In this document: positions 24,403 through 32,143 of the stretch, piece after piece
Numbering within the stretch: the stretch's first letter is position 1
Layout of the letters: the number at the start of each line of letters is the position of its first letter
NCBI GenBank assembly: GCA_905210435.1
Contig: CAJLWO010000019.1
Coordinates: forward strand, 1-43,178
DNA from: an uncultured Bacteroidales bacterium
GTDB lineage: Bacteria > Bacteroidota > Bacteroidia > Bacteroidales > Muribaculaceae
DNA length: 43,178 nt
Direction: 5' to 3'
Program-made: the position numbers and the translations under genes
Notes under the pieces: model-generated
Told to the model about the DNA's origin: nothing
Databases searched by the model: none
Seen by the model: the letters and a program-made list of their open reading frames with translations, nothing else

Positions 24403-25674
24403 ATGCTGACGATACAACAAATCAAGGAAAATCCCCAATATGTCATTGACCGCCTGAAGGTCAAGGGATTTGATGGTAAAGAGAAGATTGAAAAGATACT
24501 CGCTCTCGACGAACGCCGCCGCACGTTGCAGCTCCAGTCCGACACTATCGCGGCCGGACTCAACCGACAGGCTGCCGAAATCGGTAAGCTGATGAAAGCG
24601 GGCGAACGCGAGGCTGCCGAAGCCGCCAAAGCCGAAGTGGCCAAGGCGAAAGAGGATATGAAAAAATATGCGTCGGAACTCGACGCCGTGGAGAAGGAGA
24701 TGACCGACATACGTCTGACCATCCCCAACATACCGTGCGAGGCTGTGCCCGAGGGGAAGACGGCCGAGGACAATGTGGTGGAGAAAGAGGGCGGCGTGAT
24801 GCCCGACCTCCCCGCCGACGCGCTTCCCCACTGGGAACTTGCAAAGAAATACAATATCATCGACTTCGACCTCGGTGTGAAGATCACCGGTGCCGGTTTC
24901 CCGGTGTATATCGGCAAGGGCGCACGCCTGCAGCGTGCTCTCATACAGTTCTTCCTCGACTCGGCCAACGAGGCGGGCTACACCGAAATCGAGCCGCCCT
25001 ACGTGGTCAACGAGGCATCGGGCTACGGCACAGGCCAGCTTCCCGACAAGGAGGGTCAGATGTACTACGTGCCCCTCGACAACCTCTACCTGATACCTAC
25101 CGCCGAGGTGCCCGTCACGAACATCTACCGCGATGTCATACTCAATGACAACCAGCTTCCGGTCAAGAACTGCGCCTACTCGGCATGCTGGCGCCGCGAG
25201 GCCGGCAGTTACGGCAAGGATGTGCGCGGTCTCAACCGTCTGCACCAGTTCGACAAGGTGGAAATCGTGCGCATCGAGAAGCCGGAAAATTCATATGCCG
25301 CTCTCGAGGAGATGAAAGATCACGTGCAGTCGCTGCTCGACCGCCTCGGATTGCCCTGGCATATACTCCGTCTGTGTGGCGGCGACATGAGTTTCACGTC
25401 GGCCATCACGTTTGACTTCGAGGTGTATTCGGCAGCCCAGAAACGCTGGCTCGAGGTATCGTCGGTATCCAATTTCGAGACATACCAGGCCGCGCGCCTC
25501 AAATGCCGTTACCGTGGCGAGGACAAGAAGACGCGCCTTTGCCACACGCTCAACGGTTCGGCGCTCGCATTGCCCCGCATCGTGGCCGCGTTGCTCGAAA
25601 ACAACCAGACTCCCGAAGGTATCGTAGTGCCGGAATGCCTCCGCAAATACACCGGCTTCGACCTGATAAATTAA
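24403..25674 (+). CDS. serS: Seryl-tRNA synthetase
   Basis: SerS charges tRNA-Ser (and tRNA-Sec where present) with serine. It is 423 residues, the usual length. Residues about 1-110 form the N-terminal long coiled-coil arm that binds the tRNA variable arm (ALDERRRTLQLQSDTIAAGLN ... KKYASELDAVEKEM is all helical). The class II core follows: motif 1 around ALIQFFLDSANEAGYTEIEPP, TAEVPVTNIYRD, motif 2 CWRREAGSYGKDVRGLNRLHQF, and motif 3 in NGSALALPRIVAALLENNQ. It starts at ATG 24403 just after a 10-bp repeat array, and ends before a 9-bp repeat array. The downstream helicase may be transcribed with it. Confidence 0.96.
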   Translation: MLTIQQIKENPQYVIDRLKVKGFDGKEKIEKILALDERRRTLQLQSDTIAAGLNRQAAEIGKLMKAGEREAAEAAKAEVAKAKEDMKKYASELDAVEKEMTDIRLTIPNIPCEAVPEGKTAEDNVVEKEGGVMPDLPADALPHWELAKKYNIIDFDLGVKITGAGFPVYIGKGARLQRALIQFFLDSANEAGYTEIEPPYVVNEASGYGTGQLPDKEGQMYYVPLDNLYLIPTAEVPVTNIYRDVILNDNQLPVKNCAYSACWRREAGSYGKDVRGLNRLHQFDKVEIVRIEKPENSYAALEEMKDHVQSLLDRLGLPWHILRLCGGDMSFTSAITFDFEVYSAAQKRWLEVSSVSNFETYQAARLKCRYRGEDKKTRLCHTLNGSALALPRIVAALLENNQTPEGIVVPECLRKYTGFDLIN

Positions 25675-25679
25675 TGCAA

Positions 25680-25725
25680 AGTCGGACAGATCTGACCCGT
25701 CTGACCTGTCCGACCTGTCTGACTT
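25680..25725. repeat. Nine-bp CTGACCTGT array
   Basis: Degenerate 9-bp units (TCGGACAGAT, then CTGACCCGT, CTGACCTGT, CCGACCTGT, CTGACTTCA) fill the 65-bp gap between serS and the helicase gene. They belong to the family also found at 12511, 15221, 32744 and 34126. Confidence 0.8.
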
Positions 25726-25739
25726 CATAGGAACCTTAA

Positions 25740-27137
25740 GTGGATACATTGCAGTTATCGGAAAAAATAACCGAAGAAATGGGGTTTGTACCCACGGAGC
25801 AGCAGAGGGCGTTGATTGACGCCCTCGCTCGTTTTTGCGGGGATACGGTGCCCTACAACGCCGTGTTCCTGCTCAACGGTTATGCCGGCACGGGCAAGAC
25901 GTCGGTCGTTGCGGCGCTTGTCAAGGCGCTGCGGGCTGTGAGGCGTCCCACGGTGTTGCTGGCGCCCACCGGACGTGCCGCCAAGGTGCTGAGCGGATTT
26001 GCCGGCAAGGCTGCGATGACTATCCACCGAAAGATTTACAAGGGGCTGGGCGACGTGGCGGCAGTGGCCGGCGTGGCCGACAATCCGCACTCCAACGCCA
26101 TATTCATCGTCGACGAGGCGTCGATGATAGGGGAGGGGGAGCATGACTCGCTGCTCGAGGACCTGGCGCACTACGTCTACGGTTCGGGCCACGACTGCCG
26201 CATGATACTGCTCGGCGACGGCGCACAGCTTCCGCCGGTGGGATGCGACACGTCGCCGGCGATGTCGGCCGACAGGCTGCGCGCGCTCGGATTGCGGGTG
26301 ACGCGTGCCGTCATCACGCAGACCGTACGCCAGAAGGCGCGGTCCGGCATTCTCTACAACGCCACGATGCTGCGCCGCGCCATGGCTATGGAGCAGTTGC
26401 CGGTGCCGAAGCTGCGCATCGAGCCGTTTGCCGACGTCCGCGCCATCGGCGGCGAGGAGCTTCAGGACGCCCTGATAGCTTCATATCAGGACTACGGCGT
26501 CGACGACACCATACTCATCACGCGTTCCAACAAACGCGCCATGGAATTCAACCTCGCCATACGCAAGACGATACTCGAGAAGGACGAGGTAATCACGCGC
26601 GGCGAACCGTTGCTCATCGCCAAAAACAATTATTACTGGACGTCGAAGGTTAAGGGCGCCGATTTCGTGGCCAACGGCGACGTGGTGCGCGTCAATAAAA
26701 TCTACGGCACGGAAATCATCGGCTTCCTCCGGTTTGCCGACGTGGAGCTGTCGCTGCCCGACCGCGACATCACGTTCGACGCCAAGCTGATACTCAATTC
26801 GCTCAATTCGGTGACCGCGGGTCTCAACCCCGAGCACGAACAGATGCTGCTCAACCGCGCGCTTGCCGGCCTTGACCCCGCGTCGGCCGCCGACCCCACA
26901 GTGCGCCGCCGCATATTCCACACCGACCCTTACTACAACGCCCTCCGCGTCAAATACGCCTACGCCGTCACCTGCCACAAAGCGCAGGGAGGCCAATGGC
27001 AATCGGTATTCGTCGACATGGCCAACATATCCAACGAAGCCGTCACCACCCTCGACTTCTACCGCTGGCTCTACACCGCCACCACCCGCGCCCGCACCAC
27101 CATAACCTACATCTCCCCCTCCATCGTGGAAGATTGA
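25740..27137 (+). CDS. RecD/Pif1-like superfamily 1 DNA helicase
   Basis: This is a 465-residue ATP-dependent helicase of the SF1B type (RecD2/Pif1/Dda-like) without RecBC partners. Walker A is GYAGTGKT at residues 47-54. The next motif is APTGRAAKVLSG. Walker B is FIVDEASM near 122-129, and motif III is LLGDGAQLPPVG. The C-terminal UvrD-C2-type motif is YAYAVTCHKAQGGQW near 412-426, followed by YRWLYTATTRAR. Such proteins act in DNA repair, recombination or replication restart. The start is GTG at 25740, because a TAA stop lies immediately upstream in frame and the N-terminus VDTLQLSEKI fits. It converges on the outer-membrane gene, with a long inverted repeat between them. Confidence 0.88.
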   Translation: MDTLQLSEKITEEMGFVPTEQQRALIDALARFCGDTVPYNAVFLLNGYAGTGKTSVVAALVKALRAVRRPTVLLAPTGRAAKVLSGFAGKAAMTIHRKIYKGLGDVAAVAGVADNPHSNAIFIVDEASMIGEGEHDSLLEDLAHYVYGSGHDCRMILLGDGAQLPPVGCDTSPAMSADRLRALGLRVTRAVITQTVRQKARSGILYNATMLRRAMAMEQLPVPKLRIEPFADVRAIGGEELQDALIASYQDYGVDDTILITRSNKRAMEFNLAIRKTILEKDEVITRGEPLLIAKNNYYWTSKVKGADFVANGDVVRVNKIYGTEIIGFLRFADVELSLPDRDITFDAKLILNSLNSVTAGLNPEHEQMLLNRALAGLDPASAADPTVRRRIFHTDPYYNALRVKYAYAVTCHKAQGGQWQSVFVDMANISNEAVTTLDFYRWLYTATTRARTTITYISPSIVED

Positions 27138-27182
27138 TTTTGAACAGGGGTACAAAAGCCCTGACAGGAGTACAGCCAAAAT

Positions 27183-27264
27183 ATTATTAACGCGGTTAAA
27201 AACCGCGCCTACTACTTTGCTTATCAGTCTTATAGTAGACGCGGTTTTTAACCGCGTTAATAAT
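27183..27264. repeat. Perfect 25-bp inverted repeat of twin palindromes
   Basis: The arms 27183-27207 and 27240-27264 are exact reverse complements, and pairing extends with CTACT/AGTAG across one mismatch. Each arm contains its own palindrome, CGCGGTTAAAAACCGCG. It lies between convergent genes. The twin-palindrome design matches the one at 20421-20511 although the sequence differs. Confidence 0.8.
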
Positions 27265-27357
27265 GCGAAAGATTACAGAAGTCTCGAGGAAAAATAAATT
27301 TGTTCTGTTGATGAATCTTCTGTCCTTTTGTTTATATTACGTTATTCCGTGCAATAT

Positions 27358-29094
27358 TCAGAATTTCACGGCGGCGCCGATGAGGCCGTGGATGCCTTGC
27401 TGCTCGAGGAGGTTGTACATGTAGGCGCGGCGGCCGAGGATGTTTTCCACGCGGGCGAAGGCCGATATACGGTCGGTGAAGCGGTAGGTGGCTCCTATGT
27501 TGAGCGAGTTGGCGTTGAGCAGGTCATATTTCATCGGCTTGGAACCGACGGTTGTGCCCCAATAGGTGTACAGCGAACGGCCTGCGCGGAGTTCGAACGA
27601 CGCGTCGACGGTGAGCGGCGCTATCGGAGTGACTGACAGGTTGGCTTCGAGCACGTGGCGTGCGCGGTCGTGGTTGAGGTAGTAGCTGTGGCGGTAGCTG
27701 CCGGGAGCGCCGGTGTATTTCACCGAAGCCGCGATGTTCTTGTTGTATTTCCACGCGAATTTGGCTCCGTAGCGCACGGCGCGGAGGTCGACGGTGTTGA
27801 ACATCGAGCCGTAAATCAGACGGTTGCCTGACGGGCTCGCACCGCCGGCGCCGTCCATCACTTCTGGCATGAGCCAGTCATTGGCCACGGCATAGCCTCC
27901 GAACAGTTCGAACGACGCGCCGTAGAACGGGCCGAACGTCAGCGACAGATCGGCCGTGAAAGGCACTTCCGAAAATTTGTATCCCTGTGCCACCGACATG
28001 TAGGGGTCGATGTTGTAGAGCGCCGACAGGCGGTTGATATGCTCTCCTCCGCCAAATGAAAGTGTGGCGGCGAAAGTCGACACGGGGCGCACGTTGAACT
28101 TGACGTCGGGCGCGATGTGGAATGTCTTGCCGGAGTTGGTGGCAATCTGCGCCTTGAAGCCGAGCGATGTCGAGAATGCCCCCGAGGTATAGCGGTAGGA
28201 GGGTGCGAGGGTGATGAGTCCCATCGTCTTGCCGTCGCCGTCAACGAGCGCCGGCATCCAGATGCTTGTGCCTCCTACGGTCATGTCGTTGAGGAGCGTG
28301 TTGAAGTGTCCGGTATTGACGAAGCTGACGTCGACATGTCCGTTGATTGACGATTTGTCGGTGATGGAGTAGGCCATACCTCCGGCGACTTTGATTATAT
28401 TCTGCGACACTGCGTCGAGGCGTCCGTTGGTAAGATGTATCTCCTTGCCGGAGAATCCGAAGTGGCTGAATGCGCCTGTCACGTAGTAGGCAAGCGCGTT
28501 GTGGCGTGCCGACCAGGCGGCGTCGATGTCAAACGCCAGTGTGTGGTGGTTGGGGTCTTCCTCCTCCCACGGTTTGTTGTAGGCGTTGTAGGTGAAGTCG
28601 GCCGACAGGTCGAGACGCTTTGTGCGGCCGAACAGATGCGAGAAATCGGCGCCAACGGTCACGCTGTTGCGTTTGAGCGTCTCGTCGTACTGGTCCTTGT
28701 AGGAATAGCCGTCAAACTGTGTCCACACGTTGAGCGACGATGCCGGACGGGCTATGATGGAGTATCCGGCCGAGATGCCGAGGTTGTAGGCGGGGAAATA
28801 GCCGAGCGAAGCATAGCCGCGGTAGGGCGACAGGGCGATGGCCGGCTGTCCGTTGGCCGGTTCGAGCATCGTGAGCATCCCCGGCACGCGTGTCGCCGCC
28901 GTGACATCGACAAACGGAAGCCGCGATACCGGCGCCTGCGGCTGTATGAGCGACGGGAAGTTGCTGATGCGTGCCGCCTCGGGGAGCGTCGGGTCGATTT
29001 CGCGTTCAATCACAATCTCTTTTGTGAATGTCTGTGCCGACACCGCCGGGGCTGCGGCGAGTGCGGCTGCGAGAATGATATATTGTCTTTTCAT
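27358..29094 (-). CDS. Outer-membrane beta-barrel protein, TonB-receptor-like
   Basis: This is a 578-residue exported protein with a signal peptide (MKRQYIILAAALAAAPAVSAQ). After a short N-terminal segment containing EIVIEREIDPTLPEAAR, the protein is a succession of amphipathic strands with aromatic ends (GYASLGYFPAYNLGISAGYS, LNVWTQFDGYSY, DLSADFTYNAYNKPW). It closes with LNIGATYRFTDRISAFARVENIL and a terminal barrel strand HGLIGAAVKF. The last parts resemble TonB-dependent receptor barrels, but there is no visible plug domain, so transport is uncertain. It follows the TPR gene by 12 nt and is surely in the same transcript. A joint role in outer-membrane assembly or export is plausible but unproven. 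Confidence 0.78.
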   Translation of the reverse strand: MKRQYIILAAALAAAPAVSAQTFTKEIVIEREIDPTLPEAARISNFPSLIQPQAPVSRLPFVDVTAATRVPGMLTMLEPANGQPAIALSPYRGYASLGYFPAYNLGISAGYSIIARPASSLNVWTQFDGYSYKDQYDETLKRNSVTVGADFSHLFGRTKRLDLSADFTYNAYNKPWEEEDPNHHTLAFDIDAAWSARHNALAYYVTGAFSHFGFSGKEIHLTNGRLDAVSQNIIKVAGGMAYSITDKSSINGHVDVSFVNTGHFNTLLNDMTVGGTSIWMPALVDGDGKTMGLITLAPSYRYTSGAFSTSLGFKAQIATNSGKTFHIAPDVKFNVRPVSTFAATLSFGGGEHINRLSALYNIDPYMSVAQGYKFSEVPFTADLSLTFGPFYGASFELFGGYAVANDWLMPEVMDGAGGASPSGNRLIYGSMFNTVDLRAVRYGAKFAWKYNKNIAASVKYTGAPGSYRHSYYLNHDRARHVLEANLSVTPIAPLTVDASFELRAGRSLYTYWGTTVGSKPMKYDLLNANSLNIGATYRFTDRISAFARVENILGRRAYMYNLLEQQGIHGLIGAAVKF

Positions 29095-29106
29095 TGCGTT
29101 CGGTGA

Positions 29107-32088
29107 TTATTTGTTGTTGAGACGGTCGTCAATCATTTTGAAGATGTCGGTTTCGGTGCCGGGATAGTTGTCGCGGAGGCTGATGAGATACTGGTCGGCC
29201 TCGAAGAGGTTGCCCTCGGCGCGGTTGATGTCGGATATGAGTATGAATCCGCGTGCGAGCCAGTAGTTGTGGGGCGTGTCGGAGTCAATCAGCTTTTCGG
29301 CCGATTTGCGGGCAGCCTTCAGGTCCTTGGCGTCGAACTGTGCCTGCGCTATGCGGAAGAGCGCTTTCGTGCCGTGGATGTCGTTGAGGTCGGCCGAAAG
29401 GTCGGTCCATTCGGCTATGGCGCCATTGGTGTCGCCGGTGTTGTAGAGCGCGTCGGCGTGGTTGAATGCCGCTTCCGAACGCTGTTCGCCCGTCGGGGTA
29501 GACGATGCGGTTATGGCGCCGGCGGCTTCGATGACGCGGTCATACTGTCCGAGGTCGCGGGCGGTGCGCATGATGCCGAGCTGTGCCTCGTTGAGCATGT
29601 CGGGGGTCGATGCTGTCGTGGCGAGCTGTTCGTAGGCGGCAAGTGCGAGCTCCCCTTTGCCCTGTCCGGCGAGAGCGGCGGCCTTGGCCTTGAGGGCGGC
29701 GGGCACCGCAGCGTTGTCGGGATAGTGCTCAATCAGCTCGTCGGCATAGCCGATGGTGGCTTCGTGGTTGCCGGCGGTAGCGTTGGCGGTCACGGCATAT
29801 CCCAATGCGGTGGGACGTGAGGCGCCTTGCGGGAAGCGGTCGAGATAGTCGGTGAGGCGTCCCGTTAGACCTTTGTTGAGGTAATCGCGTTCGGCGGCGA
29901 GGAATGCGGCGTTCTCCACGTCGGACGCACCTACGGGTGCGGCTCCGGGCACGGAGTTTATGAAGTCGACATATTCGTCAAGACGGCCGTCGTCGGCCAT
30001 GATCTGCTTGAGGTTGTCCGATGCCTGGCGTGCCTCCTCCGAGCCGGGCGCCGTGGTGATGAGCTGGCGGTAGGTGTCGATGGCCTGTGCCTTGTCGTTC
30101 TCGTTGAGGTAGGAGAGCGCGAGCAGCAGGTTGGCCTGACGTCCGTAGGCGCTGCCGGGATAGCGTGAGGCCACCATCGAGTATGACTCGATGGAGCGGT
30201 CGGAGTCGCCGAGCTGTGCGTAGCTCTCGCCCAGGTCGATATATGCCTGCGGGAGCATGCTCGATTTGGGGAACTCCTTTAAGAACTGTTGCAGGAGGCT
30301 TACTTTCTCCTTGTAGTCGCCGTTGTAGCCGTACATGCGAGCACGCGACAGCAGGGCGTAGTCGCCGGTGCCGGGGTTGGCGCGGTAGGCGTCGGCGTAG
30401 GTCGATGCGGCCTTGCCGAAATCCTTCTGCGTGTAGTAGTGGTCGGCTATGCGGTTGAGCGCGTCGGCGCGGAGCATCCCCGACGGTTCGGGACGCGAGG
30501 CGATGAAGTCGTTGAAATATTTTGTCGCGTCCTGCGAGTCGCCCTGACGGAAACAGCTGTAGGCGAGCCCGTAGAGCGCCGTATGGCGGTTGTTGCCCGA
30601 CAGGCGGTTGCCGGTCAGCGAATTGGCGTATGATTTCTGCGCCTTTGCGTAGTTGCCTGCGGCATAGTATGCTTCGCCGAGCCACAGTTCCGATTCGGCC
30701 GCCGTCTTTGCGTCGTGGGCTTTGAGCGATACGGCTTCGGTCAGGTGGCGGATGGCATCGGCATTCTGTCCCGACATCACTTCGCGCGAACCGAGGGCGT
30801 AGAGCACCTGCTGCTTGGCGGCGAGTATCTTTTTGGAGGGATTTTTAATCTGGTTGATTGACGAGAGTGCGGCGGCATAGTTGTTGTCGGTCATATAGCC
30901 TGCCACGAGATATTCGCGCACGGCCGAAGCATGACGCGAGTCGGGGAACGTGCGAAGGAATTCCTCGAACGTGGCTACGGAGTTGCCGAACGGTATCTTG
31001 CCCCCCTCGGTCTTGGCCACGGCGTAGTTGTAGAATGCGGCTTCCTGCACGTTGCTGTCGAAATTCTTGCGCAGGGCGCGGTCAAACGCTATCAAGGCTC
31101 CCGAGTAGTTGGCCTGGCGCATCATGGCCTGGCCGATGAAGAGATTGGCGCTCTGACCCATAGCGTTGTCAATGTCGATTACCGGAGTCAGGTCCTTGAT
31201 AGCCTCCTCGTAGTTCCCCTCGCGGTATTCCGTCACGCCGAGCATGTAGAGTGTTGTGGGAAGCGGTTCGGCGGTGTTGGCGGCGTATTCGCGGAGCAGC
31301 GGCAGCGCTTCGCTCAGGTCGTCGAGCTGGTAGTATGACTCGCCTGCCACCCGCATCGCCTCGTAGCGGAACGACGGCTCGATGCGCTCGTCGGAGTAGA
31401 GGCGGCGTGCTGTGGCTGCTGCCTGTGCGTAGTCGCCGTCGAGATATTCGATCTGCGCCAGGTAGTAGTCGGCCATGTTGCCGGGAGCCGTGGCGCGGTT
31501 GCACTTCCTGAACAGGTCGGCCGCTTTGGCGTAGTCTTTCCTCACATAGGCGATATAACCCTCATAGAAACGTGCCTCGTCGGCATATTCTTTCGAGTGC
31601 GTCAGGCGGCGGTAGATTGGTTCGGCAAGGTCGTAGTCGCCCTGTTTGAGCAGGCAGTATGCGCGCGATGCGTCGAGGCGGTCGGCGCTGCTGCGGTCGA
31701 GCGACTTGGCCGCTATCTGCGAGAACTCGTTGAGCGCCTCGCCGTAGCGTCCGGAGGCGGTGTAGAGATTGCCGAGCGCCAGATGCGTCTCGGCTATCCG
31801 CGCCGATGCCGGGTAGCGCCATATAAAATATTTTACGAGCGCCTCGGCATCGGCCTTGTTGAGATGGAGGGCCGACATCGCTATGTAGTAGTCGGCGTCC
31901 TCGAGCTGTGCCGGAGTGGGGTTGTTGTCCTTCAGATAGCGCATCTGGTCGGTGCACCCGACGTAGTTGGCGTCGTTGTACATGTCGATAGCCCGCCGGA
32001 GGTAGCCTTCCGGAGCCGGTGAGTTGACCTGGGCCACGCCTGCCAGTGTGGCGGCGGCGAGGGCTGTTGTGGTTAATATCTTTTTCAT
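29107..32088 (-). CDS. Periplasmic tetratricopeptide-repeat protein
   Basis: This is a 993-residue exported protein. A signal peptide (MKKILTTTALAAATLAGVAQ) is followed by about 25 TPR-type helix pairs through nearly the entire length. Examples are HLALGNLYTASGRYGEALNEF, AYIDLGESYAQLGDSDRSIESY and ALYNTGDTNGAIAEWTDL. TPR solenoids bind proteins. In the periplasm they often help with outer-membrane protein or polymer assembly. The gene is followed at 12 nt by the beta-barrel gene and preceded at 55 nt by dnaX on the same strand. The pair of a large TPR protein and a barrel suggests a functional unit, perhaps a secretion or assembly device; that is inference. Confidence 0.85.
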   Translation of the reverse strand: MKKILTTTALAAATLAGVAQVNSPAPEGYLRRAIDMYNDANYVGCTDQMRYLKDNNPTPAQLEDADYYIAMSALHLNKADAEALVKYFIWRYPASARIAETHLALGNLYTASGRYGEALNEFSQIAAKSLDRSSADRLDASRAYCLLKQGDYDLAEPIYRRLTHSKEYADEARFYEGYIAYVRKDYAKAADLFRKCNRATAPGNMADYYLAQIEYLDGDYAQAAATARRLYSDERIEPSFRYEAMRVAGESYYQLDDLSEALPLLREYAANTAEPLPTTLYMLGVTEYREGNYEEAIKDLTPVIDIDNAMGQSANLFIGQAMMRQANYSGALIAFDRALRKNFDSNVQEAAFYNYAVAKTEGGKIPFGNSVATFEEFLRTFPDSRHASAVREYLVAGYMTDNNYAAALSSINQIKNPSKKILAAKQQVLYALGSREVMSGQNADAIRHLTEAVSLKAHDAKTAAESELWLGEAYYAAGNYAKAQKSYANSLTGNRLSGNNRHTALYGLAYSCFRQGDSQDATKYFNDFIASRPEPSGMLRADALNRIADHYYTQKDFGKAASTYADAYRANPGTGDYALLSRARMYGYNGDYKEKVSLLQQFLKEFPKSSMLPQAYIDLGESYAQLGDSDRSIESYSMVASRYPGSAYGRQANLLLALSYLNENDKAQAIDTYRQLITTAPGSEEARQASDNLKQIMADDGRLDEYVDFINSVPGAAPVGASDVENAAFLAAERDYLNKGLTGRLTDYLDRFPQGASRPTALGYAVTANATAGNHEATIGYADELIEHYPDNAAVPAALKAKAAALAGQGKGELALAAYEQLATTASTPDMLNEAQLGIMRTARDLGQYDRVIEAAGAITASSTPTGEQRSEAAFNHADALYNTGDTNGAIAEWTDLSADLNDIHGTKALFRIAQAQFDAKDLKAARKSAEKLIDSDTPHNYWLARGFILISDINRAEGNLFEADQYLISLRDNYPGTETDIFKMIDDRLNNK

Positions 32089-32143
32089 ATTCGGTGGTTG
32101 CGGTATTGTGTTTCTGTTTTTTGTGATGGCTGTCAGGGGGCGG

